Program-made: the position numbers and the translations under genes
DNA from: a virus
Length of the DNA stretch: 50,088 nucleotides
Strand: one strand, 5' to 3'
Virus record (IMG/VR): IMGVR_UViG_3300028809_000019
Span: 1-50,088 of that record
Shown: positions 22,876 through 30,993 of the stretch, piece by piece
How the letters are laid out: each line of letters starts with the position of its first letter
Numbering within the stretch: the first letter of the stretch is position 1
The notes under the pieces: model-generated
Database searches by the model: none
Told to the model about the DNA's origin: nothing
The model's input: only the letters and a program-made list of their open reading frames with translations

Positions 22876-23118
22876 GTGGCTGACTTTTCTTTACAGTCTC
22901 AATTCCCCCGTTGCAAGAGTTGCCGGTTTTGGGCCGTCCCTTTGTCCGATTACGATAACGTAGCGGAATGCCGACGGAACCCGCCGAGCGTTGCGGGCGA
23001 CAAGATGCTGATCGGCATCCGCGGTAAGTCGCGGATAGGCAATCCGGTCGGTCCTCGCGGTATTTGGCCGCTTACCAACCAAGCGGACGGCTGCGGTCAG
23101 CACGAGCCGGACGCGTGA
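22876..23118 (+). CDS. Cys-rich metal-binding protein
   Basis: The protein has 80 residues from a GTG with AAGGA 6 bases upstream. CKSCRFW, CRRNPPS and the terminal GCGQHEPDA supply four spaced Cys residues, a pattern common in small phage proteins next to primases. The upstream in-frame ATG at 22825 would overlap the preceding ORF and lacks a binding site. The stop overlaps the primase start as GTGA. Confidence 0.65.
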   Translation: MADFSLQSQFPRCKSCRFWAVPLSDYDNVAECRRNPPSVAGDKMLIGIRGKSRIGNPVGPRGIWPLTNQADGCGQHEPDA

Positions 23119-25418
23119 CCGCCGATTGGTCCTTTGCCGCCCGCGGCTTTTCCGTCTTTCCGCTCGCCCATCACGCCAAGACTCCCGCAATCGAAGAGTG
23201 GATGCCTTACATGCACGCGCCGGCCTCGCCGTCGCTCATTGACGGGTGGGCCGCGCAATCATCGCTTAATATGGCCGTGGCTACCGGCGCGGTGTCAGGC
23301 TGTATCGTTCTCGACGCCGACAGCCTCTTATGTCGGATCGAAGTTGAAGCCCGAGGCATCCCCCGCACGCTGACCGTCCGAACTCCCCGCGGCACGCATT
23401 TTTATTTTGCGCACCCGGGTTGGCCTGTGTCAAACCGGGCTGGCGATAGGTGGGCCGGTATCTCGGGGCTCGATTTGCGAGCCGACGGCGGGTACGTGGT
23501 CGGCCCCGGCAGCTATTACGTCCCGACACCGGCCGAACTGGCCAAAGGCAAGGTCGAAGGCGGCTATGCCGTCGAGATAGACGCACCGCTTGCCCCCGCG
23601 CCTGACTGGCTGCTCGAGCTTACCATGGCCAAGGGACCGATCGCGCCAGCCGTGGCGCCCTGCTCGGCCGAAGAAACCAGCCCGTACGGTCGGGCCGCTT
23701 TGCACGGCGAGATTACCAAGCTGATCGAATGCAACGAAGGCGTCAGCAATCAGATTTACGTGACGGTTGCCCGTATTGCCGAACTGGTCGCGGGCGGCGA
23801 GATCCGCGAAGACGAGGGATGGGGTGCGATCGAAGAAGCGCTGCAGGCCAAAGGACTCGGCGACGAGGCGAAAGCCAACGGCACGGTCCATCGCGCTTGG
23901 GAAAAAGGATGTTCCAACCCCAAGGCGGTCAGGCATGCCGAACCGTTCGATCTGATGGCGGCATTAGGTTCCCGCGCTATGGTCGCACTTGACGACGTTC
24001 CGCCCCCGCCGACTCCCTATTTCGTGCCGCGGCGCAAGCCTGCGCATATCGGCGGAAATGAGCTTCAATGGTATTTCGAAGGCGTCGTCTATGTGGCGCG
24101 CCGTAATGAAATGTTCCTGCCGTCCGGCGTTATGGTCAAATCGAGCAGCTTCGACGGGATTTACGGCGGCCCCTCGTTTCATGTCGAGATGGACGGCGGC
24201 AAGCCCACGAAAAGCGCCTGGTCGATGTTCCGCGAGAATGTCCATATTGACATGCCAAAGGTCTGGGATATTTGCTTTCGGCCCGAGATGCCCCCCGGCC
24301 AGATCGTCCAGCTTGAGGGTCTGCCCTATCTGAACGTCTATGTCCCGATCGTCACGCCGCGCGCGGCCGGCGACCCTTCGCCGTTCGTCAACCATCTGCG
24401 CAAGATGTTGCCTTACGGGACCGATTGCGACTTGTTGCTCCATTGGATGGCGAGCGCGGTCCAGAACCACGGCAAGAAATTCTTCTGGTGGCCGGTCGTC
24501 CAGGGCGCGAAGGGCAACGGCAAGTCGCTCTTGCTGGAAGTGATGATCAAGGCGATCGGCGAGCGGTATAGCCATATGGTCCGCGCCGATGCGGTCCTGA
24601 AGACCGGGAACCAGTTCAACGACTGGCTGGTCGGCAAGCTGTTCCTCGGGTTCGGTGAGATTCGTTCGTCCGAGGGCAAGCGCGATTTTGTCGAGATTAT
24701 GAAGGACACGGTGACCGACCGCCGAGTCGCGACCGAAGGCAAAGGCCTCGGGCAGTCGACGAGCGACAACCGGGCCAACGGCATGATGCTCACTAACTGG
24801 CGGGATGCCTGCCCGATCGACGATGACGAACGGCGCTGGGGGGTCTTCTATACCGCCCAACAGAAAGCCGAGGATATCGCCCGCGACGGCATGGACGGCG
24901 ATTATTTCCCCGACCTTTACAAATGGCTCGACGCGGGCGGCTATGCGATCGTCACGCACTATCTGGCCAACTTCCCGCTGCGTGCGGAGATGGATCCGGC
25001 CCGCGGCCTGCACCGCGCGCCAGCCACGACCAGCACTGCCGCCGCAATCAACGAGTCGCTCGGCCTGGTCGAACAGGAACTGCAAGAGGCGATCGAGACG
25101 GGCGCCATGGGCTTCCGGGGTGGCGTGGCCACGTCGACCGGCCTGCGGGGCGTGCTATCCGCGCTGCGCAAGACGATTACCCCCAAGCGGTTCACGGCGA
25201 TCATGGAGTCGATCGGCTACGTCCGGCACCCCGCGCTCGAGTCGAATAAGTGGCGAGCCCATAACGCACTGTCCGACGGCTCGCGCCCGGTCCTTTATTT
25301 TACCGTCGGCCATGAATTGCTGACGCTGACAGATCCGATGGAAATTAAGGAAGGGGTTGAAGCGGCGCTAATTGGCAATCCTTCGGCCCCGTCGAATGTG
25401 GTCCCGTTCAGACGGTAA
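23115..25418 (+). CDS. Bifunctional primase-polymerase with SF3/D5-like helicase
   Basis: The protein has 767 residues. The N-terminal 190 residues match the archaeo-eukaryotic primase-polymerase (Prim-Pol, PF09250-type) domain: FAARGFSVFPLAHHAKTP, NMAVATGAVSGCIVLDAD (metal-binding D-x-D) and TPRGTHFYF. The C-terminal half is a D5/DUF5906-like helicase with Walker A GAKGNGKS (about 464-471), a Walker B-like FLGFGEI and the MMLTNW sensor region. It should prime and unwind at the origin, which appears to lie directly downstream (25498-25744). GTG start with GTGA overlap. Confidence 0.9.
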   Translation: MTADWSFAARGFSVFPLAHHAKTPAIEEWMPYMHAPASPSLIDGWAAQSSLNMAVATGAVSGCIVLDADSLLCRIEVEARGIPRTLTVRTPRGTHFYFAHPGWPVSNRAGDRWAGISGLDLRADGGYVVGPGSYYVPTPAELAKGKVEGGYAVEIDAPLAPAPDWLLELTMAKGPIAPAVAPCSAEETSPYGRAALHGEITKLIECNEGVSNQIYVTVARIAELVAGGEIREDEGWGAIEEALQAKGLGDEAKANGTVHRAWEKGCSNPKAVRHAEPFDLMAALGSRAMVALDDVPPPPTPYFVPRRKPAHIGGNELQWYFEGVVYVARRNEMFLPSGVMVKSSSFDGIYGGPSFHVEMDGGKPTKSAWSMFRENVHIDMPKVWDICFRPEMPPGQIVQLEGLPYLNVYVPIVTPRAAGDPSPFVNHLRKMLPYGTDCDLLLHWMASAVQNHGKKFFWWPVVQGAKGNGKSLLLEVMIKAIGERYSHMVRADAVLKTGNQFNDWLVGKLFLGFGEIRSSEGKRDFVEIMKDTVTDRRVATEGKGLGQSTSDNRANGMMLTNWRDACPIDDDERRWGVFYTAQQKAEDIARDGMDGDYFPDLYKWLDAGGYAIVTHYLANFPLRAEMDPARGLHRAPATTSTAAAINESLGLVEQELQEAIETGAMGFRGGVATSTGLRGVLSALRKTITPKRFTAIMESIGYVRHPALESNKWRAHNALSDGSRPVLYFTVGHELLTLTDPMEIKEGVEAALIGNPSAPSNVVPFRR

Positions 25419-25447
25419 ATTACATAAAATTATGGAAGCGGCTATAA

Positions 25448-25476
25448 GGCTCGGTAGGCAACTATCGGGCCTTTTT
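25448..25476 (+). terminator. Intrinsic terminator after primase-helicase
   Basis: A 10-pair stem (ggctcggtag / ctatcgggcc, two G-U pairs) with loop GCAA is followed directly by TTTTT. It lies 30 bases after the end of the early operon and separates it from the origin region. Confidence 0.8.
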
Positions 25477-25497
25477 AGTAATTATGGGTTTTTGATC

Positions 25498-25744
25498 GTG
25501 GATAACGTGTATTTATAAACCCACGGTTTTCTGCGGTTATCCACCATTATCCACGAATCCACGTAGAATCAGTTCGGTGGCTATGGGTGCGTGTGTATGT
25601 GCGCGCACGTATGTAACAATGTGTATATATGGTGGATAAGGTGGATAAGGTGGATAATATTATAAATAACTATTAGTTTTCAACTACTTAATGAACTATC
25701 CACGATTTTTCATAATTTATAGAATGGTGGATATGGGTGGATAA
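25498..25744. other. Putative replication origin with DnaA-box-like repeats
   Basis: This non-coding, AT-rich stretch holds TTATCCAC (or its complement GTGGATAA) exactly at 25498, 25537, 25547, 25632, 25641, 25650 and 25737. Seven-of-eight matches lie at 25696 and 25727. Three copies form a perfect tandem of the 9-mer GGTGGATAA at 25631-25657. TTATCCAC is the core of the bacterial DnaA box. An AT-only-like segment (ATATTATAAATAACTATTAG) follows the tandem and would melt easily. Location next to the primase-helicase gene supports an origin. Between 25745 and 25867 I see no further structure. Confidence 0.75.
25587..25615. other. 29-base alternating purine-pyrimidine tract (Z-DNA-prone)
   Basis: Every base alternates purine and pyrimidine for 29 positions, including the palindrome GTGCGCGCAC at the centre. 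Such tracts adopt left-handed DNA under negative supercoiling. It lies inside the origin region between the two groups of DnaA-like boxes. Confidence 0.7.
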
Positions 25745-25867
25745 CGCTAAATTACTGACAGATGCGGGTTGTCCGGTGGGACGCGGTTGGTTCGGGCAGA
25801 CGGGCAGGATTAGCGGTGATTGGCCGGACGCACCCGCAAGCCCGCTAACTTCGCGCGTGAACCGTCC

Positions 25868-25898
25868 CCTTGCCCCGGCCAGCCCCGGCCCGTATATT
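25868..25898 (+). promoter_or_regulatory. Late-type promoter of the packaging operon (leaderless)
   Basis: The -35 is CCTTGCCC (25868-25875), the spacer 17 bases and the -10 TATATT (25893-25898). The TerS ATG starts 7 bases after the -10 and has no Shine-Dalgarno site. It has no ATTGAC palindrome beside it. Confidence 0.6.
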
Positions 25899-25905
25899 GA
25901 CCGCC

Positions 25906-26331
25906 ATGTCAAAGACCGACGATTACGGCGACACCCTCGAGGCCCAAATGCTGGCGGACTACGTGACCGACGGCATGACGATGATCGACGCTTGCGCGAC
26001 GATGGGTATTCCTCTGCGGACGGCTTACGATCGCCTGAAGGCCAACCCGAAATTTGCCGCACTGATGGACGAGGCGCGGGCCGCCGGCTTCGACGCGATT
26101 GCGAACGGCATCCGCAAAGTTACCCGCGGCGAGCAGGGCCATTCGTCAGGCGACGTGAAGCGCGACCGACTGATCGCCGAGATGGACGCGAAACTGCTAG
26201 CCAAATGGCACCCGAAGAAATACGGCGAAAAGCTCGAGATCGAACAGAAGTCGGCCAGCGTGTCCATCCCCGTCGGCAACGATCCGATCGCTGCGCAGCG
26301 AGCCTACGAGTCTCTCCTGAAAGGCGGCTAA
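25906..26331 (+). CDS. Terminase small subunit
   Basis: The protein has 141 residues. A helix-turn-helix region (DYVTDGMTMIDACATMGIP, RTAYDRLKANPKF) is followed by a helical part and LAKWHPKKYGEKLEIEQK, a C-terminal pattern shared by many phage small terminases. It would bind the packaging site and load the large subunit. The start at 25906 is the ATG next to the promoter -10; an upstream in-frame ATG would precede the predicted transcription start. TerL lies 3 kb downstream, separated by a structural gene and an accessory cassette. Confidence 0.85.
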   Translation: MSKTDDYGDTLEAQMLADYVTDGMTMIDACATMGIPLRTAYDRLKANPKFAALMDEARAAGFDAIANGIRKVTRGEQGHSSGDVKRDRLIAEMDAKLLAKWHPKKYGEKLEIEQKSASVSIPVGNDPIAAQRAYESLLKGG

Positions 26332-26335
26332 TCCC

Positions 26336-26968
26336 ATGTCTATCTTCGTCCCCTCGGTCGCTCTGCCGGATGGTAGCCGCCAGTCGGTCGTCCCGACGAT
26401 CCCAGTCGACCAGGAGGGCGCATATACGCCCGTCCCTGACGTGCTGGTGAGCGGTGGCGGCCTGGACGGCACGAACCCCCGGCTGCGGGTGGACGTGGGC
26501 GAACCGAGTTTCTTTGACGGCCGGCAGTTCCGCACGTTCCACGAGTTCAACATGATCCTGGCCGCCGTGCAGGTCATCAAGATCGTCGTGCCGGTGAACG
26601 TCATCCTTTACGGGCTGGTCGTAGCCATCGCGACGGGCGAGATCCGCGTCGAGACGGTAGCGGCCGGCACCGAAGGCGGATCGTTCGCCACGCCCCTGCC
26701 GATCTTCCCGCGCAACACGATGACCGAGCGCCCGACGCCGCTTTACGTCCCGCTCGTCACGATGACGACTGGCGGCACTCTCGCGGGCGGAACGCTACTC
26801 GACGCGCTGATCGTCAAGACGGCGGGCAATACCAACTTCAGCTCGTCGGTCGGCGCGGCTGTCGGTGACGAGCGGGGCGTCGGGCCGGGGACATATTATT
26901 TCCGGTTGACGGCGGTCGAGGCGACGCGCGGCATCCTTCGGGCTCGCTGGGAAGAGCGGTTGCCGTAG
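26336..26968 (+). CDS. Putative virion structural protein
   Basis: The 210-residue protein has a beta-rich, Thr/Gly/Val-rich sequence. The middle DGRQFRTFHEFNMILAAVQV then IKIVVPVNVILYGLVVAI suggests an assembly or interface helix, and the C-terminal part (GPGTYYFRLTAVEATRG) resembles virion attachment domains. It starts four bases after TerS. Composition and place among packaging genes suggest a head or tail-surface protein; the family is not recognised. Confidence 0.6.
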   Translation: MSIFVPSVALPDGSRQSVVPTIPVDQEGAYTPVPDVLVSGGGLDGTNPRLRVDVGEPSFFDGRQFRTFHEFNMILAAVQVIKIVVPVNVILYGLVVAIATGEIRVETVAAGTEGGSFATPLPIFPRNTMTERPTPLYVPLVTMTTGGTLAGGTLLDALIVKTAGNTNFSSSVGAAVGDERGVGPGTYYFRLTAVEATRGILRARWEERLP

Positions 26969-26970
26969 GG

Positions 26971-27000
26971 CTTGACGGCGCGGTCAATACTCGCTAGCTG
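26971..27000 (+). promoter_or_regulatory. Early-type promoter of the inserted cassette
   Basis: The operator CTTGAC-GGCGCG-GTCAAT is at 26971-26988. The -35 is TTGACG (26972-26977), the spacer 17 bases and the -10 TAGCTG (26995-27000), preceded by CTCGC. It places an early-type promoter in the middle of the late region. Confidence 0.75.
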
Positions 27001-27008
27001 TCGGGGCG

Positions 27009-27194
27009 AAGGGAGACTGACCGATGACCGTAACCGACAAGCAACGAGCAGCACGAGCCGCCGCATGGCGCAAGGCGCGCGAAAAGCTCGCCCCGTCCCT
27101 ATGGGTGCGTGCGGCGATTGACGGCCACCTTCAGGGCCGCTCGCCTATAGGCGTTGATCTGGCCGCCTCGCCCCGTAAGGGAGACTGACCGATG
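27009..27194 (+). repeat. Duplicated 18-bp ribosome-binding leader
   Basis: The string aagggagactgaccgatg occurs exactly at 27009-27026 and 27177-27194, each time carrying the binding site and ATG of a small gene. This points to a duplicated leader or to insertion of genes with a shared upstream module. Confidence 0.85.
27024..27188 (+). CDS. Small basic protein of accessory cassette
   Basis: This 54-residue ORF has AAGGGAGAC upstream. It begins MTVTDKQRAARAAAWRKARE and is strongly basic in the first half, so nucleic-acid binding is possible. It is the first gene after the 26971 promoter. No family is recognised. Confidence 0.6.
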   Translation: MTVTDKQRAARAAAWRKAREKLAPSLWVRAAIDGHLQGRSPIGVDLAASPRKGD

Positions 27195-27362
27195 CCGGGA
27201 CCACGAGGCAATCGAAAGCCCGTTAACGCCAGACGAACGGCTCGACGAGCCGACCCGGACGTCCCGTTCCCTTGGGCGGACCAACACCGCCAGCACCAGC
27301 AAGGCGATGAGATTGCCTGTTCGTGCGGTCGCCGCTGGCCGGTCGGGGAGAACCACCCGTGA
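27192..27362 (+). CDS. Small basic protein with Cys pair
   Basis: This 56-residue ORF begins MPGPRGNRKPVNARRTARRA and ends with CSCGRRWPVGENHP. Binding site GGGAGAC precedes it. The CSCGRRW element recurs in short phage zinc-binding proteins. Its stop overlaps the next gene's GTG (GTGA). Confidence 0.55.
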   Translation: MPGPRGNRKPVNARRTARRADPDVPFPWADQHRQHQQGDEIACSCGRRWPVGENHP

Positions 27363-27775
27363 TTGACGGCTCCTATCTCCTATCGCTGGCGGAGCAGGCC
27401 GAGGCGGCGGCTGGGCCGGACATGGCATTGGATGCTGAGATTGCCCTCGTCACCGGTTGGGAACGGATGCCCGAAAAGCTCCACGCTTGGAAGTCGCCGG
27501 ACGGGATTTATGACCGCTGCCTTATATCGTTCACCGAATCTCTCGACGCTGCGATGACGCTGATACCGCCTGACGCCTTCAAGAAGGTCGCGGTTGGATC
27601 GGGGACGAAGCGCGCGTTCGCCCAATTGATCCACCATCCCGGCGGACCGTTCGGAGGGATCAAGCGCCCCTCAATCTATGTCACAGCCGCAACCCCCGCG
27701 CTCGCTCTCTGCGCCGCCGCCCTGAAAGCCCGCGCCTCTCAATCCCACAGTCAGACAGAGAGGGGGGAGGCGTGA
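27359..27775 (+). CDS. Hypothetical phage protein
   Basis: The 138-residue protein starts with GTG. The N-terminal SLAEQAEAAAGPDMALDAEI followed by ALVTGW resembles a domain common in phage accessory proteins. A Ser/Thr-rich central portion, ATPALALCAAALKARASQS and an acidic end follow. No catalytic motif is apparent. GTGA overlap with the next gene. Confidence 0.65.
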   Translation: MIDGSYLLSLAEQAEAAAGPDMALDAEIALVTGWERMPEKLHAWKSPDGIYDRCLISFTESLDAAMTLIPPDAFKKVAVGSGTKRAFAQLIHHPGGPFGGIKRPSIYVTAATPALALCAAALKARASQSHSQTERGEA

Positions 27776-28104
27776 GCCACAGCATCGTCCGCATCCGTGT
27801 GATCTCCATGTGGGAGAGTTGCAACCGGACCACCTTCTACGTCGAACTGACGACGGACGAGGGCTTCACCATGACGCCCTGCGGCCATGCGACGGGCAGC
27901 GATTACACCGATGGCAAGGGCCTGAGCATCGGAGAGGCGCGGGACCGTGCGCTGACCGATGCGGGCACATGGGGCGACTTTCTGGGCATCGCGCCCGACC
28001 CGTTCCTTGTGGACGGGCAAGAGGCCAAGCCGATCATGCCGATGGAATTGTACACGACGCGCCGAGTTTTGGCCGCGCGCCGAAATCAGGAGACCCCCTC
28101 ATGA
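27772..28104 (+). CDS. Hypothetical protein of accessory cassette
   Basis: This 110-residue protein starts with GTG in a GTGA overlap. It contains a beta-rich half (IVRIRVISMWESCNRTTFYV) and GLSIGEARDRALTDAGTWGD. No family is recognised. The next gene overlaps as ATGA. Confidence 0.6.
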   Translation: MSHSIVRIRVISMWESCNRTTFYVELTTDEGFTMTPCGHATGSDYTDGKGLSIGEARDRALTDAGTWGDFLGIAPDPFLVDGQEAKPIMPMELYTTRRVLAARRNQETPS

Positions 28105-28355
28105 CCCATTCTGACAAAGCGCCCACCGCTGAGCAGGTGGCTAGGAATGTTCCCGAAGCGGCGCGGACATGCGGCGATCTGCTGGACGACTTCCCGTGCA
28201 TCCAGTGCGGTGCGAAAAGCCCTAGCGGCTGTCCGCTAACTCCCCCGCTCACAATCCCGGCAGGAGAAGCCCTCAACCGCACGATTGGGCTGGGGAACCT
28301 GTTGCGCCGCCGTGTCGCGAAGATGCGCGCCCAATCTACGGAGAAAAACCCATGA
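28101..28355 (+). CDS. Hypothetical protein with four Cys
   Basis: The 84-residue protein has CGDLLDDFPCIQCGAKSPSG followed by C, a possible small metal site, and a basic C-terminus (NLLRRRVAKMRAQSTEKN). The sequence is typical of small phage early proteins. ATGA overlaps at both ends. Confidence 0.6.
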   Translation: MTHSDKAPTAEQVARNVPEAARTCGDLLDDFPCIQCGAKSPSGCPLTPPLTIPAGEALNRTIGLGNLLRRRVAKMRAQSTEKNP

Positions 28356-28522
28356 CTAAACCGCCCCAACCCGTGGTGACGGTGGATGACGTGACGGAAT
28401 TCCTTAACTTCGCGTTCCGCCATATCCGCTTGCCCCTTCTCGACGCCGGGGACATTGACGACATTCGCGCGGGCCTTGAGCAATTCGCCCGCCTCGCGCT
28501 GAAAGGAGCCGGTGACCCATGA
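28352..28522 (+). CDS. Small acidic helical protein
   Basis: This 56-residue ORF begins MTKPPQPVVTVDDVTEFLNF and reads LPLLDAGDIDDIRAGLEQFA before GAGDP. It is the last gene of the cassette. An ATGA at its stop opens a nine-codon ORF (28519-28548) that ends just before the next -10 and is not counted as a gene. Confidence 0.6.
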   Translation: MTKPPQPVVTVDDVTEFLNFAFRHIRLPLLDAGDIDDIRAGLEQFARLALKGAGDP

Positions 28523-28525
28523 CGT

Positions 28526-28556
28526 TCTTGCCGTCCGACCAGCCCTAAGCTATTGT
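28526..28556 (+). promoter_or_regulatory. Late-type promoter restarting the packaging operon
   Basis: The -35 is TCTTGCCG (28526-28533), the spacer 17 bases and the -10 TATTGT (28551-28556). The -35 agrees with the TerS promoter CCTTGCCC at six of eight positions. It lies just after the accessory cassette and about 30 bases before the next structural gene. Confidence 0.55.
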
Positions 28557-28587
28557 CCGCACGAGCAACCCAACCGGAGCCGCGCGA

Positions 28588-28863
28588 ATGACCACGATGA
28601 TCAGCCAAGCCCTCGCCACTACTGGTGCCTGGACGGAGATTGCCGTCGGACCGATCGCGAACATCCTGATCGCCGGCCCGGCAAATGGATGGGAAATATA
28701 CATCGACACAACCGCGCCGGGCGTTGAAGACGTCGGGATGCCCATCACGTCGGTGGATGGCGCGTGGACCTCGAGCGTACTGGCAGCTGGCGAAAGTGTC
28801 TTTGCCCGCCCGTTCGGATCGCGCGCGCAGTCCGGCATGACCATCAGTGGGATGTTCAACTAA
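28588..28863 (+). CDS. Small virion-like protein
   Basis: This 91-residue protein is beta-rich (GAWTEIAVGPIANILIAG, ANGWEIYIDTTAPG, SGMTISGMFN) and likely an accessory virion protein. Binding site CGGAG is 9 bases upstream. The next ATG overlaps its TAA. The family is not recognised. Confidence 0.6.
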   Translation: MTTMISQALATTGAWTEIAVGPIANILIAGPANGWEIYIDTTAPGVEDVGMPITSVDGAWTSSVLAAGESVFARPFGSRAQSGMTISGMFN

Positions 28864-29393
28864 TGGCCCTGCAATTCGGACCAGATGGCGGAGCGGGCGG
28901 CGGTGCTCTGCCGAGCAATCAGGCTATCGTTACCGACGGAGACACAGTGACGGCTTCGGGCGGCCAGACGATCGACATTTCCGTGGCGGACAACGTGGCG
29001 AGTTTTAGCGTCCGATCCTTTCCGTTTTGGGAGCCGTTCACCGTGACGGCAGCAGCGGTTGCGGAATTTGAAGGAAGTTGTGGATTTGTCGCAGGTGATG
29101 CCGGATCTATAACGAATGAACCAGTTGATGGTTTTTCCTTAGTAAAATGCTACACCTATATGGCGGACCTAGTGCCGACTCTGTTCTTTCAAATCAACGG
29201 CCCGACCCCCCTTCGCGATAATTTATGGGGCGCATTGCTCGGAGTGAACGCCGTTGATTTTACTCTTGATGACTATAGCGTTTTTACTGTGATCGGAGCA
29301 GAAGGAGGGTTCGATACGTCTTTTGAAGTACCGGGCGTCACCATGTGGACGGTCGGTCAGGCCGTACCGATCGTAATTATCCCCCAATCGTGA
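28863..29393 (+). CDS. Putative virion structural protein
   Basis: This 176-residue protein begins with a Gly-rich stretch (FGPDGGAGGGALPSNQAIV) and continues with beta-rich sequence; the second half (from about residue 80) is noticeably lower in GC and in codon bias than its neighbours, suggesting a transferred or exchangeable domain, for example a head decoration or fibre-tip domain. It precedes TerL with a GTGA overlap. Confidence 0.6.
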   Translation: MALQFGPDGGAGGGALPSNQAIVTDGDTVTASGGQTIDISVADNVASFSVRSFPFWEPFTVTAAAVAEFEGSCGFVAGDAGSITNEPVDGFSLVKCYTYMADLVPTLFFQINGPTPLRDNLWGALLGVNAVDFTLDDYSVFTVIGAEGGFDTSFEVPGVTMWTVGQAVPIVIIPQS

Positions 29394-30985
29394 CCCCCGA
29401 TAATTTCGACTGGAAGCACCCCGAGTACGGCCCGATCATAGTCGAACGGTTCCGGCGGCTTCAATATATCCGGGAAAACCCCGAGATCCTGCCCGACCTG
29501 AAGCGTTTCTATCGCGATCAGCCATGGCAGTTCCTGACGGATTGGGGTTGGACCGCCGATCCCCGTAACGTCGAAGTCGGCCTGCCCGTACTCGTGCCGT
29601 TCATCCTGTTCCCGAAGCAGATTGAGTTTGCCAAATGGATCGTCGAACGCTGGAAGGCTCGTGAGCCCGGTGCGGCCGGCAAGTCTCGCGAAGTCGGCGC
29701 GACGTGGGTGGCGGGCAGTCTCGCGGCAACTATGTGCATGTTCAATGACGATCTGGCGATCGGTGTCGGGTCGCGCAAGCTCGAACTTGTCGACTCGCTG
29801 GACGACCCGAAGGCGATCATGCCGAAAATCCGGCAGTTCCTGAACAACTGTCCGCGCGACTTTACCGGCGAATGGTCGAGCCGCGAAAAACTGATCAAAT
29901 TTGCCAACGGATCGACCATTGCGGGCGAAGGGGGCGACGATATTGGCCGCGGCGGCCGAACCTCATGGTATCTGGTCGACGAAAGCGCTTTCCTGCAGCA
30001 CCCCGAGTCGATCGACGCGTCGCTATCGGCCAACACGAACTGCCGTATCGATTTGTCCACGCCGAACGGTTCGGCCAATTCGTTCGCCCGCAAGTTTCTC
30101 GGCTGGCCAGCGAACCGCGTCTTTCAACTCCACTGGCGCGACGATCCCCGCAAGGACGAGGCGTGGTATCAGAAACAGAAAGACCAGTTGGATCCGGTCG
30201 TCCTGGCGCAGGAAGTCGACATGGACTTCAGCGCGTCGGTCGAAGGGATCGTCATTCCATCCGCATGGGTGCAAGCAGCCATCGACGCACATATTCATCT
30301 GGACATTAAGCCGACCGGCGAGCGACTGGCCGCACTGGACATTGCCGACCGCGGCAAGGATCTGAACGCCCTCGCCGCCTGCCGCGGCGTCCTGATCGAC
30401 CATGTGGACCAGTGGACCGGCAAGGACGGCGATATTTATGCGTCGGTCGTCAAGGCATTCGGCCAGTGCGACGATCTGGACGTCGAAGACCTGTTGTACG
30501 ATGCGGACGGCATGGGCGCGGGCGTGCGGGGCGATGCGCGCATGATCAACGAGGCGCGACGGGCGGACGGCTACGAGCATAGCCACGTCCCCCGGCTGAT
30601 CAATGTTCGGGGCTTCCACGGTAGCGGCAAGGTCGAGAAGCCCGATACGAAGATATACCCCGGCGCGAACCGAACGAACGCCGACTATTACAAGAACCTG
30701 AAGGCGCAAAGCTGGGGCAACCTGCGACGGCTATTCCGCGAGACTTTCCGCGCGCGCAGCGAGCCGGGTTATAATTACGATCCGTCCCAGATTATCAGCC
30801 TTTGCAGCAAAATGCCGCTCTTGCAGAAGCTGACGACCGAACTGTCTCAACCGACGTGGGAGCCGGACAATACGGGCAAGATGGTCGTCAACAAACAGCC
30901 TGACGATAGTAAATCGCCAAACCTTGCCGACGCTGTTATGATGGTGAAAAGCGGCGCGCGTCGTCGCATGATTATCAATAGGTAG
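29390..30985 (+). CDS. Terminase large subunit
   Basis: At 531 residues it is the ATPase-nuclease motor that packages DNA into proheads. An N-terminal ATPase domain shows a Walker A-like element AAGKSREVGATW (about 95-106) and Walker B with TSWYLVDESAF (about 193-203). The nuclease domain shows the acidic residues of an RNase H-like fold in LAALDIADRGKD, DLLYDADGMGAG and NLADAVMM. The GTG start overlaps the upstream stop as GTGA; the in-frame ATG at 29345 would overlap the previous gene. Portal follows. Confidence 0.92.
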   Translation: MTPDNFDWKHPEYGPIIVERFRRLQYIRENPEILPDLKRFYRDQPWQFLTDWGWTADPRNVEVGLPVLVPFILFPKQIEFAKWIVERWKAREPGAAGKSREVGATWVAGSLAATMCMFNDDLAIGVGSRKLELVDSLDDPKAIMPKIRQFLNNCPRDFTGEWSSREKLIKFANGSTIAGEGGDDIGRGGRTSWYLVDESAFLQHPESIDASLSANTNCRIDLSTPNGSANSFARKFLGWPANRVFQLHWRDDPRKDEAWYQKQKDQLDPVVLAQEVDMDFSASVEGIVIPSAWVQAAIDAHIHLDIKPTGERLAALDIADRGKDLNALAACRGVLIDHVDQWTGKDGDIYASVVKAFGQCDDLDVEDLLYDADGMGAGVRGDARMINEARRADGYEHSHVPRLINVRGFHGSGKVEKPDTKIYPGANRTNADYYKNLKAQSWGNLRRLFRETFRARSEPGYNYDPSQIISLCSKMPLLQKLTTELSQPTWEPDNTGKMVVNKQPDDSKSPNLADAVMMVKSGARRRMIINR

Positions 30986-30993
30986 GATGGCGG

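Noticed and set aside
28519-28548. Nine-codon ORF after the accessory cassette
   Set aside because: Formed by an ATGA overlap but too short to support; it ends two bases before a -10 box.
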